Assembly (NCBI GenBank): GCA_965140355.1
Contig: OZ223191.1
Coordinates: forward strand, 1-64,000
From: Acetobacterium sp965140355
Lineage (GTDB): Bacteria; Bacillota; Clostridia; Eubacteriales; Eubacteriaceae
Direction: 5' to 3'
Length of the DNA stretch: 64,000 nucleotides
A model generated the notes under the pieces. The model was not told the DNA's origin. It did not search any database and saw only the letters and a program-made list of their open reading frames with translations. The position numbers and the translations under genes were made by a program. Shown here one piece after another: positions 37,009-46,001 of the stretch; within the stretch, counting starts at the first letter, position 1, and every line of letters begins with the position of its first letter.

Positions 37009-38313
37009 ATGGATCACAACGAGACGCTTCGACTCAATCAAAAACGTATTAACGACTTGGTGGATATCAAAACCCTCCAGGAAATTCTCGATGCCTTTAC
37101 GACCACTACCGGCCTGATGGCAAATATAGTGGACGTGGATGGGGTTTCTATTTTCCCGCGCAAAGGGATTAAAAAATGTTGTAAATTCTGCCGGATTATT
37201 TACAGTCTCGAAGGCGGAAAGAATCGCTGTCAGGCGGCTTACAAACGGGCTGGAAAACAGGCGGCTTTGTTTGGCGAGCCCTATATTTTTCGTTGTCCTT
37301 CGGGACTGATTGAATGGGCGGCACCGATTATTTTAAATGATGAACACGTCGGTACCATTATCTGCGGACAGGTGTTGATGTGGGAGCCGGAAGAGTTTTT
37401 CTGGATTGAACTCAGAAAGATGAATCAGGCGATCACCGATGATTTTGAAGAACTGTTTGAAGCGGTAGAGGAATTGTCGATTGTTACCGGTAATCAGGTT
37501 CAGGCCTCGGCCTATCTGCTTTATGTGGTGGCTAATTATATCATGAAATCCGGTTGGGCGAACTACGAGCAGTCTCGCGAATTCGCCAATCAGCGGACCC
37601 TTTATTATGCCGAAATTGAAAGTCGGAAAACCCTGGAAAAAAAATTGGACAAAACCGAAATCGTCTCATTGATTGATGAAAATGAAATTATTCAACAGTT
37701 GCAGCAAAACCCCCAAAAAGCCAAAGCTTACCTGGAAGGTCTGATTTCCGGATTACGTTATGAAGCGCATCAGAATTTGTTGGTGATGCAGGCAAAAATG
37801 ACAGAACTGCTGGTGATGCTGTTGCGGGTTGCTAATCAGTGTGGGATGGATACGCCAGCATCGATGACGATCAATAATCAGGCGATTAGTCAAATTTATC
37901 AGACGACTTCGATTGAAAGTATAAGTGTGATTACTTCAAAAGCGGTTGATGCCTATCTGGAACACTTTGCCGAATCAACAGTTAAACAGAAAAATCCCAA
38001 TATTACCTTAATGATTGACTATATTGAAAAACATTGTCAGGAAAACTTGACGGTAAAAGATATCGCTGACGCTGCCTGTTTAAGCCCGGGTTATGCTGGT
38101 CGAATCTTCAAGGATCAGATGTGTATGCCGATTATGGATTATGTACTGAAAGTACGGATTGATAAATCAAAAAAACTGTTGCTCAATCCTCATTATCAGA
38201 TTCAAGATATTGCTAAAAATGTGGGTTATGAGGATGCCGGCTATTTTACTAAGGTGTTCCGTAAATTTGAAGGGATTACCCCCACTCAATTTAGAAAAGT
38301 TCATAAACGATGA
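37009..38313 (+). CDS. PocR-domain AraC-family transcriptional regulator
   Basis: A 434-residue regulator. The N-terminal half is a PocR sensory domain (about 12-190) with the cluster of Cys residues usual for it ('KKCCKFCRII', 'GGKNRCQAAY', 'YIFRCPSGLIEWAAPI', 'GTIICGQV'), a fold thought to bind small substrates. A helical linker leads to an AraC DNA-binding domain (about 335-434) with two helix-turn-helices and the family end 'YEDAGYFTKVFRKFEGITPTQFRK'. It lies between the methyltransferase operon and the second corrinoid gene, and so probably senses the methyl donor and turns the cluster on. Confidence 0.9.
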   Translation: MDHNETLRLNQKRINDLVDIKTLQEILDAFTTTTGLMANIVDVDGVSIFPRKGIKKCCKFCRIIYSLEGGKNRCQAAYKRAGKQAALFGEPYIFRCPSGLIEWAAPIILNDEHVGTIICGQVLMWEPEEFFWIELRKMNQAITDDFEELFEAVEELSIVTGNQVQASAYLLYVVANYIMKSGWANYEQSREFANQRTLYYAEIESRKTLEKKLDKTEIVSLIDENEIIQQLQQNPQKAKAYLEGLISGLRYEAHQNLLVMQAKMTELLVMLLRVANQCGMDTPASMTINNQAISQIYQTTSIESISVITSKAVDAYLEHFAESTVKQKNPNITLMIDYIEKHCQENLTVKDIADAACLSPGYAGRIFKDQMCMPIMDYVLKVRIDKSKKLLLNPHYQIQDIAKNVGYEDAGYFTKVFRKFEGITPTQFRKVHKR

Positions 38314-38323
38314 GGGGCAGAAT

Positions 38324-38983
38324 ATGGAAAAAGTGTTAATCGAATTACAACAGGCCATCGAAAACGGAGAAACCCAAATCGCCATGGATAAAACTAAAGA
38401 AGCGATAAATCATGGTTTTCGCACGGACAAGATTATCCAGACTGCTATTAATCCGGCATTTAAGGATCTGGGTCAAAAAATGTTTGACGGAGAAATCTAT
38501 GTCACCGATGTTCTGATGGCATCACGGGCGGCTCACGCAGCGATGTATGTGATGGAGCCGATTCTATCCCGTTCAGTCAGTGCATCTAAAGGTATTGTAG
38601 CCATTGGTACGGTGGCTGGAGATCTGCACGATATCGGAAAAAATCTGGTGATTATGATGCTTCAAGGTAGCGGATATACGGTTATTGATCTGGGCATCGA
38701 TGTGCCGGTAGAAACTTTTGTCGAGGCGATTCGAATGCACAAGCCGCATGTTTTGGCTTTATCGTCGCTATTAACGACCACCTTACCGGAACTGGATAAT
38801 ATGATTGAGGTATTGACGGCTGAGGGACTAAGAGCGCAGGTAAAAGTTATTGTTGGTGGAGCTCCGGTTACCGCCGAATATGCCGGGCGGATCAAAGCTG
38901 ATGCTTACGCCGATGATTTATTTGAAGCGACCGAAGCAGTTGAAGATCTGGTAAAAAACCGGATTGGGAAATATACCGTTTAG
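38324..38983 (+). CDS. Corrinoid methyl-carrier protein 2
   Basis: A 219-residue paralogue of the protein at 35080, with the same cap and B12 domains. The motif is 'GDLHDIGKNLVIMML', then 'VIDLGIDVP', 'LSSLLTTTLPELDNMI' and 'VIVGGAPVTAEYAG'. The true start is ATG 38324 with GAGGGG upstream; the longer open frame only runs back over the regulator gene. It is 10 bases after the regulator stop, so the two are co-expressed. A regulator-linked carrier beside a second one suggests two donors or two methyltransferases sharing one system. Confidence 0.94.
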   Translation: MEKVLIELQQAIENGETQIAMDKTKEAINHGFRTDKIIQTAINPAFKDLGQKMFDGEIYVTDVLMASRAAHAAMYVMEPILSRSVSASKGIVAIGTVAGDLHDIGKNLVIMMLQGSGYTVIDLGIDVPVETFVEAIRMHKPHVLALSSLLTTTLPELDNMIEVLTAEGLRAQVKVIVGGAPVTAEYAGRIKADAYADDLFEATEAVEDLVKNRIGKYTV

Positions 38984-39051
38984 AAACGTAAAGTAGTGGG
39001 GATGAACAATTATTATTGAACACGTAAATAGATAAAAGGCACTTTATAATG

Positions 39052-39093
39052 GCTCAATCCGATCCTAGTTACTAGGATCGGATTGAGCTTTTT
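39052..39093 (+). terminator. Terminator after corrinoid protein 2
   Basis: A perfect 37-base palindrome: 18 bases (39052-39069) pair with 39071-39088 about a single central base, and TTTTT follows. In RNA the loop must open a few pairs. It also lies downstream of the convergent flotillin gene. Confidence 0.9.
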
Positions 39094-39132
39094 GGTGATT
39101 TTTTTAAAGGTAAGGAGTCGTTAAACGGCTGA

Positions 39133-40680
39133 TTAATCTTCCGGCTTAATTTCAACAGGGTCTAGCTTTATCTCCGTTAAGTTAGCGGTCGCAACAGCTT
39201 CGGAATTGTTAGAAACCGTATTGGCAGATGAAGCTGAGCTGTTATCTGTAGCTGTTATCGCAGCGGTGGGAATGGCAAATTTTCCACCGACAAAACCGGA
39301 GATCAAGGATTGCAGATCGATCCCGGTGCTTTCCGTAATGCCGTTGGATATTTGGGACATTGTATTGATAATATCTTTTGTCATTTTGGCCGAGTTACCG
39401 TCACCGTACATCGTAATTTTGTCAACATTGTTAAGTGGGGTAGCGACATTTTTAGCAATTTCCGGCAAGGCTTTAAAGTACATTTCCATAATTGCGGCTT
39501 CACCATATTTCTTCATTGCTTCGGCTTTGGCATCAATCCCATCGGCTTCGGCCAGCAGTTTGGCTTTGATGGCATCGGCTTCAGCCAAACCTTTGGCTTG
39601 GATGGCCTTCGCTTGTTGTTCTTCAGCAAAACGTTCAGCTTCCGCTTCGGTGCGGTTAGCGAGAGATTCTTTTTCGATCACGTATAAGTTTGCTTCGGCT
39701 TCTTTTTGTTTTTCAAATAATTCGGCTTCCGCTTGTTGCTTACGTCGATAAAGATCGGCATCCGCAGATTTTTTGATCTCGGCATTCAAGCGTTGTTCTT
39801 GAACTTGAGCTTCTTTTTCGGCTAATTCGACTTCTTTTTCCTGTTTTATAATATTTGCTTCTTGGGATTTACGAACAATTACTTTACGTTGTTCTTCTTT
39901 TTCGATTTCATATGCTGCATCAGCCTGAGCTTTGATCATATCAGAGTTCTTTTTAAGCTCAGATTTTTTATTTTCTAAATCGGTATTTTTTTGAGAAATT
40001 TCGAGTTCGGCTTTAATGCGGGCATCATTTGAAATTTTTTCAGCTTCGGATTGAGCAATCGCAACTTCTTTTTCAGCATTTGCTTTAGCGATTTTGGCAC
40101 TTTTTTGGATCTGGGCGATATTTTCGATTCCTAAATCTTCGATAACATTGTTTTTATCGGTAAAGGATTGAATATTAAAAGAGATAATTTCGAGACCCAT
40201 TCGTTTGAGATCAGGAACAGCATTTTCTTGGACTTTTTCAGAAAACATCTTACGATCGGTCATCATTTCTCGTAAATCGAGCGAACCGATTATTTCGCGC
40301 ATGTTCCCTTCCAGAACATCGGTAACTTGTTCGATGATATAATTCGTGCCTTGATTAAGAAAGTTTTCTGATGCTAAGCGGATAGCATGATCATCTGATC
40401 CGATTTTCACCTTAACAACGCCATCGACAAAAACATCGATGAAATTATTGGTCGGAACAGATTCATTGGATTTAACATCAACTGACATCAGTTTTAAATC
40501 CAAAATGTCAACTCGTTCTAAAAATGGTATTTTAAATCCGGCGCGGCCGATAATAACGCGTCGTCGAAGTCCGGATATTACATAGGCTTTATCGGGCGGT
40601 GCCTTAACATAGCTAAGCATCACTAGGACAAATACGAAAGCAACGATTAAAATAATAAATATTATTGGTAAAAGTATCAT
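39133..40680 (-). CDS. Flotillin-like SPFH-domain membrane protein
   Basis: A 515-residue protein with one N-terminal membrane helix (about 5-25), an SPFH/band-7 domain (about 30-200; 'GLRRRVIIGRAGFKIPFLERVDILDLKLMSVDV') and a long Glu/Ala/Lys-rich coiled coil (about 200-400, repeated EAE-type heptads). A C-terminal tail is rich in Ser, Ala and Thr. Flotillins (YuaG/FloT) scaffold membrane domains and help signalling and secretion. NfeD-type partners often sit next to floT; none is seen here. It stands alone on the minus strand, with AGGAGG ahead of the ATG. Confidence 0.92.
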   Translation of the reverse strand: MILLPIIFIILIVAFVFVLVMLSYVKAPPDKAYVISGLRRRVIIGRAGFKIPFLERVDILDLKLMSVDVKSNESVPTNNFIDVFVDGVVKVKIGSDDHAIRLASENFLNQGTNYIIEQVTDVLEGNMREIIGSLDLREMMTDRKMFSEKVQENAVPDLKRMGLEIISFNIQSFTDKNNVIEDLGIENIAQIQKSAKIAKANAEKEVAIAQSEAEKISNDARIKAELEISQKNTDLENKKSELKKNSDMIKAQADAAYEIEKEEQRKVIVRKSQEANIIKQEKEVELAEKEAQVQEQRLNAEIKKSADADLYRRKQQAEAELFEKQKEAEANLYVIEKESLANRTEAEAERFAEEQQAKAIQAKGLAEADAIKAKLLAEADGIDAKAEAMKKYGEAAIMEMYFKALPEIAKNVATPLNNVDKITMYGDGNSAKMTKDIINTMSQISNGITESTGIDLQSLISGFVGGKFAIPTAAITATDNSSASSANTVSNNSEAVATANLTEIKLDPVEIKPED

Positions 40681-40922
40681 TAAATCCTCCTAATAAATTG
40701 AGATTGAATTTGCGACCAGGGTTTCTAAATAATTATTAAACCTCCTTTAAATTTAATTATTGACATAAAACATGTTTCTGATAGAAAATAGTTATATATA
40801 AATTAGTTTAAGTTCCTGGGTTGCGACAAAATTTTCTATTCAGAATAAGTTACTAACTTTATTATACAATTAAATGAAATAAAAGCAATTGAAAAGCTGG
40901 TTTTAATTATAATTAGGAGAAA

Positions 40923-42026
40923 ATGATGACAAAAAGTAATTTGAATGATTTTTCATGGCGGGAAATAAGTGACCGGACAGCACTGGGTCTGGCTGAAGAA
41001 TGTTTTGAAATCGGTGCCCAAAAAAAAGTTGAACTCCAAAATGGAGAACAACTGATCGTTCAAGTTTATGATTTTAATCATGACCTTTGTGAAAACAGTC
41101 AGAGTAAAAGTGCAATCACCTTTGGACTGAAATTTTTAATGTCAAACGAACGAAGTATGAATGCTGATGGGGCGGATTTTGTGGGATGGGAAAAGTCAGA
41201 GATGCGAAGATGGTTAAATGAAGATTTGTTTTACCAATTGCCGGAAGACCTCCAAAAAGAAATTCTGCCAGTTAAAAAACAAACGGTTGGAGAAGCCGAG
41301 GACCAGCCGATTATCACAACGATCGAGCGTTTGTTTCTTTTTTCGGAAGTTGAAATATTTGGAAAAAACGAGCATAGTGGTTATGGCGAAGGAAGTCAAT
41401 ATCCGATTTTTAAAAATAACCGCAGTCGACGTTTTGTAGGCGGGGACACCTATCCTTATCATACCCGTTCATTGGGTCCTTATGATACCTATGTAACGGT
41501 ACTAAGTGACGGTTCAAATGATTATGGAAATCTTTCAGCCGGCGTGAATTTTGGATTTTGTATCGGAGTCTATGATCAGACCAAAACCAAACGGTCAGCG
41601 GCAGAAATATCGAAGGCAGAGGTTTTTAACCAGACCATCGAAACGGTGATCCAAAATATCCGGGAAGTTCAAAAACAGCAGCAAGATCACGCCGATCAGC
41701 AGTTAGCGATAATGGTGAGATTGATTGAGCAGATAAACGATTATGTCTGGAAACATCCCGAATATATAACCAAAAATAAACAGCTGATGAACTATTACCT
41801 ACCAACAACCTTGGAATTAATGCAATCATATCAAAAGTACCAAAGCGGTCGGGAACAAGACCGACATCGTGTAAAAATAGTTGCTGAAATTCAGGAGTCT
41901 TTTTACGTGCTTAATTCGGCGTATCAAACAATGATTGATGATTTTTATCAAGCGGAATATCTTGACGTATCAAGCGATATTGCAGTCTTAAAAGCAATTG
42001 CCAGCGAAAATAAATGGGAGGGATAA
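40923..42026 (+). CDS. DUF6273-domain protein with helical tail
   Basis: A 367-residue protein of unknown role. The N-terminal two-thirds (about 10-220) fit the DUF6273 pattern: 'WEKSEMRRWLNEDLFYQLPEDLQKEILPV' and a C-terminal 'FGFCIGVY' strand, typical of phage- and surface-associated beta proteins. From about residue 225 it is a helical, Gln-rich coiled-coil region. No signal peptide or membrane helix, so it is predicted cytoplasmic. ATG follows TAGGAG. It has no clear functional neighbours. Confidence 0.75.
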   Translation: MMTKSNLNDFSWREISDRTALGLAEECFEIGAQKKVELQNGEQLIVQVYDFNHDLCENSQSKSAITFGLKFLMSNERSMNADGADFVGWEKSEMRRWLNEDLFYQLPEDLQKEILPVKKQTVGEAEDQPIITTIERLFLFSEVEIFGKNEHSGYGEGSQYPIFKNNRSRRFVGGDTYPYHTRSLGPYDTYVTVLSDGSNDYGNLSAGVNFGFCIGVYDQTKTKRSAAEISKAEVFNQTIETVIQNIREVQKQQQDHADQQLAIMVRLIEQINDYVWKHPEYITKNKQLMNYYLPTTLELMQSYQKYQSGREQDRHRVKIVAEIQESFYVLNSAYQTMIDDFYQAEYLDVSSDIAVLKAIASENKWEG

Positions 42027-42198
42027 AAAAGTTCTTAATAATAGCGCATAAATAATTGCTTCAGGACACTGATTTTACCGCTTTTAAATAATAAAGATGT
42101 TTAAAAAAGACGAATCATGTATAATGGATAAGCATTAAATGTTCTTTAGATAATTATAAAATAAAAAAAGTTGATAAAAGAAAGTAGAAGATTAATTA

Positions 42199-43689
42199 AT
42201 GATAGAAACTAAGTTTAACCAGTACCGCCTCAGTGATGAGTTATTAAAAGCGATTGAAAAGCTGAATTTTAAAAATCCAACCAAGGTTCAGGAGGCCGTT
42301 ATTCCGATGGCTCTGGAAAAAAACGATATTCTGTGTAAGGCTCAAACCGGCAGTGGGAAAACGGCAGCTTTTGGAATTCCGATTTGTGAGTTGTTGGATT
42401 GGGAGGAAAATAAACCACAGGCTTTGGTGTTAACACCGACTCGGGAACTGGCGTTGCAGGTGCATGAAGATATTTTTAATATTGGCCGATTTAAGCGGGT
42501 GAAGGTTTCAGCACTTTACGGAAAATCACCGATTCGGCGTCAGGAAAAAGAATTAAAACAGAAAACACATGTGGTAGTGGGTACTCCCGGTCGCGTTTTA
42601 GACCATATTGAACGGGGAAACTTTATTACCGATGAAATTAAATATTTGATTATCGACGAAGCCGATGAGATGCTAAACATGGGTTTTATTGATCAGGTCG
42701 AGGAAATAATCAATGAGTTGCCCAAAAATCGTGTGACGATGCTTTTTTCGGCGACATTTGAAAATGAGATTCAACGGCTTTCGCAGAAATACATGAATAA
42801 TCCTAAGATCATTGAAATTGAGGCTGAAACCAAACGCACCGATGCGATTGAACAATTTGTTTATAAAACCGGGAATGTTGATAAATTGGGGATTTTAAAT
42901 GATATTTTAGTGGTGGAAAATCCCGACAGCTGCATTGTTTTTTGCAATACTCAGGAACGGGTTAATGCGATTTTTAATTTATTGGGAAAAAATAATAAGG
43001 CGTTTGAAAAAATCCATGGCGGGATGGAGCAGGATGATCGAACCCAAGTAATGCAGCGTTTTAAAAAAGGGGCATTTCGCTATCTAATTGCTACCGATGT
43101 GGCAGCCCGGGGAATCGATGTTCATGAAATTTCTTTGGTGATCAATTATGATGTGCCGTGGGAAAAAGAAACTTATATTCATCGGATTGGACGGACTGGA
43201 CGGAGAGGGACGATGGGAAAAGCGATCACCCTGGTTTCCGTAAAAGAAGGCCGTTTGTTTAGCGATATCGAAGCTTATACCGACAAAAAAATAATAGCAA
43301 GGGAATGTCCAACCGTAGCAGATGTAGCGGCCTTAAAATCAGCTTTTGTGGAAAAACTGTTAAAAAAACCGGCAACAAAAATTGATAAAGCACATGATTT
43401 AACAAAAGAAATTACTAAAATTCATATCAATGCCGGAAAAAAAACAAAAATGCGGCCCGTCGATATTGTTGGAACGCTATGTAATTTAGAGGGAATGACT
43501 GCGGCAGATATTGGTGTGATCACCATTTTGGATGTTTCGACCTTTGTTGAAATATTAAACAACAAAGGCCCACAGGTGCTAAAAGAACTGCAAACCCGCA
43601 ACATAAAAGGACGACTAAGAAAGGTGACTCTGGCTGAAGACAAACCGGTAACTATTGCCAGAAAGAAACCGATTCGTCGTTTTTATTAA
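42199..43689 (+). CDS. dbpA: DEAD-box RNA helicase with DbpA-type RNA-binding domain
   Basis: A 496-residue helicase. Motifs in order: Q motif (GFKNPTKVQEAVIP-like 'NFKNPTKVQEAVIP'), 'AQTGSGKTAAF' (I), 'PTRELALQ' (Ia), 'GTPGRVLDHI' (Ib), DEAD (II), SAT (III), 'IVFCNTQERV' (IV), 'ATDVAARGIDV' (V) and 'HRIGRTGRRG' (VI). The C-terminal domain ('IHINAGKKTKMRPVDIVGTL') is of the DbpA type that in known members binds hairpin 92 of 23S rRNA, so a role in large-subunit assembly is likely. It lies in a tight run with the Nudix gene, 14 bases upstream of it. Confidence 0.93.
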   Translation: MIETKFNQYRLSDELLKAIEKLNFKNPTKVQEAVIPMALEKNDILCKAQTGSGKTAAFGIPICELLDWEENKPQALVLTPTRELALQVHEDIFNIGRFKRVKVSALYGKSPIRRQEKELKQKTHVVVGTPGRVLDHIERGNFITDEIKYLIIDEADEMLNMGFIDQVEEIINELPKNRVTMLFSATFENEIQRLSQKYMNNPKIIEIEAETKRTDAIEQFVYKTGNVDKLGILNDILVVENPDSCIVFCNTQERVNAIFNLLGKNNKAFEKIHGGMEQDDRTQVMQRFKKGAFRYLIATDVAARGIDVHEISLVINYDVPWEKETYIHRIGRTGRRGTMGKAITLVSVKEGRLFSDIEAYTDKKIIARECPTVADVAALKSAFVEKLLKKPATKIDKAHDLTKEITKIHINAGKKTKMRPVDIVGTLCNLEGMTAADIGVITILDVSTFVEILNNKGPQVLKELQTRNIKGRLRKVTLAEDKPVTIARKKPIRRFY

Positions 43690-43703
43690 CCGGTGAACGA
43701 CAA

Positions 43704-44261
43704 ATGGACTATCTGACTGCGATTACTCAATTTAAACCGAGTACGGCTCAGGAAGCGGCCGATCAAGAGACGATCCTGGCGTTTATCAAAAAGAATCCCG
43801 ACGATGTGCTGCGAAGAGAAAATAAAATTGCCCATTTAACCAGTTCAGCCCTGATTTATAATACTTCAAAAGATAAACTATTAATGGTCTATCATAATAT
43901 TTATAAATCATGGTCATGGACGGGTGGACATGCGGATGGTGATCGTGATTTATTTCAGGTGGCGATTAAAGAGGCCCAAGAAGAAACCGGATTAAAGCGT
44001 TTTGAAGCGAGCGATTCAAAAATTGTAGCGTTGGACATTTTGCCGGTTTTTGGACATCTCAAGAATGGCAAAGCCGTTTCGGCTCATTTGCATTTGTCGG
44101 TTGCTTATGTGTTTCAGGCGTCGGAGACAGAAACAGTGGCGATTAAACCGGACGAAAATAGTGGCGTTCAATGGATTCCCATTAGCGCTTTAGACGATTT
44201 TGTCAGTGAAACACATATGTTGGCGGTCTATCATAAGATTTTAGAAAAAATATTAAGTTAA
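43704..44261 (+). CDS. Nudix hydrolase
   Basis: A 185-residue Nudix-fold protein. The Nudix box is 'GHADGDRDLFQVAIKEAQEE' continuing with TGL, where the first catalytic-box Glu is Asp and R-E is K-E, so it deviates from the G-x5-E-x7-R-E-U-x-E-E-x-G-U consensus but keeps the E-x-x-E-E metal core. It should hydrolyse a nucleoside diphosphate linked to some moiety; the substrate cannot be predicted. 14 bases after the helicase gene; probably same transcript. Confidence 0.87.
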   Translation: MDYLTAITQFKPSTAQEAADQETILAFIKKNPDDVLRRENKIAHLTSSALIYNTSKDKLLMVYHNIYKSWSWTGGHADGDRDLFQVAIKEAQEETGLKRFEASDSKIVALDILPVFGHLKNGKAVSAHLHLSVAYVFQASETETVAIKPDENSGVQWIPISALDDFVSETHMLAVYHKILEKILS

Positions 44262-44285
44262 TGATTTATCAAAAAGGAGGGTTTT

Positions 44286-44828
44286 ATGTCAATTGCAAAA
44301 GCCATTGAATTTTCGGCGAAGGCTCATGCTGGTTATTTTAGAAAGGGATCGAAGGTTCCTTATATTACACATCCATTTGAAGTTGCAAAAATTTTGGGGG
44401 AAGCAGTTGATCCAGAAGAAAATGAAGCCCTCATTTGTGCGGGACTCCTGCATGACACGGTCGAAGATACTGGGACAAGTTTAGAAACAATTCGACAGGA
44501 ATTTGGTGAAACAGTTGCGAAGCTGGTGGCATCGGATTCCGAAAACAAGTCGCTTTCATGGGAGAAGCGCAAACAAAATACCATTGATTTTCTGAATAAT
44601 GAGGCGACGCGAGAGATGTTAATGCTGGCTTGTGCCGATAAATTGGCCAATATCAGAAGCATCAAAGACGACTATCAAAAAATGGGCGAAAATGTCTGGG
44701 ATATTTTTGTCCGTGGAAAAGAAAAACAAGCATGGTATTATAAAGGCGTTCTTGAGGCACTTAAGCCAATTGAAGAGTTAAAGATGTATCAGGAATTAAA
44801 ACAACTAATTGAGGAGATTTTCGACTAA
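44286..44828 (+). CDS. HD-domain hydrolase, RelA/SpoT or MESH1-like
   Basis: A 180-residue HD-family phosphohydrolase. 'PYITHPFEVAKIL' and 'AGLLHDTVEDT' carry the first His and the His-Asp pair, with a later Asp in 'LACADKLANI', the four metal ligands of the family. It resembles the ppGpp-hydrolase half of RelA/SpoT and the stand-alone MESH1 type, which could lower alarmone level, but other phosphoesters are possible. AAAGGAGG precedes the ATG. It forms a short operon with the helicase and Nudix genes. No synthetase or TGS/ACT domain. Confidence 0.85.
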   Translation: MSIAKAIEFSAKAHAGYFRKGSKVPYITHPFEVAKILGEAVDPEENEALICAGLLHDTVEDTGTSLETIRQEFGETVAKLVASDSENKSLSWEKRKQNTIDFLNNEATREMLMLACADKLANIRSIKDDYQKMGENVWDIFVRGKEKQAWYYKGVLEALKPIEELKMYQELKQLIEEIFD

Positions 44829-44944
44829 AAACGAAATGCCGACGAAGCAAAATAAAAACTCGGAAATGTGAGTTAAACAGAAATTAAGACCGTGTCATTT
44901 TTTGATAATAGCGATGCCATCACACTTTTTTGTTGGTAATGTAT

Positions 44945-44972
44945 TTAACATAGAATTAACAATTCCTTTACC
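44945..44972 (+). promoter_or_regulatory. PhoP box upstream of pstS
   Basis: Three hexamers spaced exactly 11 bases apart: TTAACA (44945), TTAACA (44956), TTTACC (44967). This is the direct-repeat form of the PhoP-binding site (TT[AT]ACA with 5-base gaps). It lies about 80 bases before the pstS start, with a TAAGAT-like -10 nearby. Confidence 0.85.
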
Positions 44973-45053
44973 TCCTCAAAACCTTTTATCGTTTTTAATT
45001 TGGTAAGATAACCATGCAATCAACGAAAATTAAGGAAATTTAAGGAGAAAAAA

Positions 45054-45896
45054 ATGTCAAAAAGTTTTAAAAAAGTGTTAGTGTCTTTATTAGTCAGTGC
45101 AGCTGTTTTATCACTGGCAGGTTGTGGGTCTTCAGGAGATAGCACCACTAAGACTGCAAGTGCAAAAATTTCGGGAGAAATTAATGGTGGTGGTTCAACA
45201 TCCGTGCAAAAAGTTATTGACGCCGCTGGCTCAGAGTTTTCAGCGTTAAACCCCGATGTTAAGTTTACCTATAGCGGAACCGGATCTTCGGATGGGATTA
45301 AAGGGGCAACAGCGGGCACTTATTCATTTGGATGTGCATCACGAGACTTAAAAGCAGAAGAAAAAGCAAATTTAACGGAACTGGTATTTGCTTATGATGG
45401 AATCGCCGTTGTCGTGAATCCGGCCAACCCCGTTTCAAACTTAACCAAAGATCAAATTGCTAAAATTTACATGGGCGAAATCACCAACTGGAGTGAAGTT
45501 GGCGGCGCCGATGCTCCAATCGTGGTTGTTTCTCGTGAAGATGGATCAGGAACAAGAAGTGCGACTGAAGAATTGATTGGATTTGCCGAAAAACTGAAAC
45601 CTGATGCAACCATTAAAGAAGGAAACGGAAATGTTCAGACCACGATCGCTGGAAATGAAAATTCAATTGGATATGTTTCACTAACTTTTGTTGATAAAAC
45701 AGTTAAAGCCGTTGATGTTGATGGCGTAAAAGCGACAGTTGATAATGTTAAAAATAAAAGCTACGCGATTTCAAGACCATTCCTGGCACTTTATGATAAA
45801 TCAAAAGTTGACGATGCAACACTGGCATTCTTAGACTTCCTGATGACTGACGATGGTCAGGCAATTGTCCAAAAAGAAGGTGCAATCACGGTTTAA
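45054..45896 (+). CDS. pstS: Phosphate ABC transporter substrate-binding lipoprotein
   Basis: A 280-residue lipoprotein. The signal peptide ends in LAGC (lipid-modified Cys about residue 24), then a low-complexity linker. The phosphate-binding loops are visible: 'GGGSTSVQKV', 'GTGSSDGIKGA', 'FGCASRDLKAEE' and 'SREDGSGTRSATEE', the hydrogen-bonding Ser/Arg/Asp set of PstS. It captures orthophosphate outside the cell and passes it to PstCA. It is first in the operon behind the PhoP box, with AAGGAG before the ATG. A terminator-like hairpin after it should keep PstS more abundant than the permeases. Confidence 0.96.
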   Translation: MSKSFKKVLVSLLVSAAVLSLAGCGSSGDSTTKTASAKISGEINGGGSTSVQKVIDAAGSEFSALNPDVKFTYSGTGSSDGIKGATAGTYSFGCASRDLKAEEKANLTELVFAYDGIAVVVNPANPVSNLTKDQIAKIYMGEITNWSEVGGADAPIVVVSREDGSGTRSATEELIGFAEKLKPDATIKEGNGNVQTTIAGNENSIGYVSLTFVDKTVKAVDVDGVKATVDNVKNKSYAISRPFLALYDKSKVDDATLAFLDFLMTDDGQAIVQKEGAITV

Positions 45897-45916
45897 CTCT
45901 TAACTTGATCGAGGCG

Positions 45917-45945
45917 AGACTCCAGTTAACTGGAGTCTTGTTTTA
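45917..45945 (+). terminator. Partial terminator between pstS and pstC
   Basis: A perfect 22-base palindrome (AGACTCCAGTTAACTGGAGT and two more bases, 45917-45938), then TTGTTTTATT. Read-through is expected, since pstC has no separate promoter that I can see. Confidence 0.75.
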
Positions 45946-46001
45946 TTAAAATAATCCCATGACAGAAACAAGTAGCATGGGTATGAAAAGGAGCGTTTAT
46001 T

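Noticed and set aside
45917..45938. Operator palindrome after pstS
   Set aside because: The following T-rich tail and its position between pstS and pstC fit a leaky terminator better.
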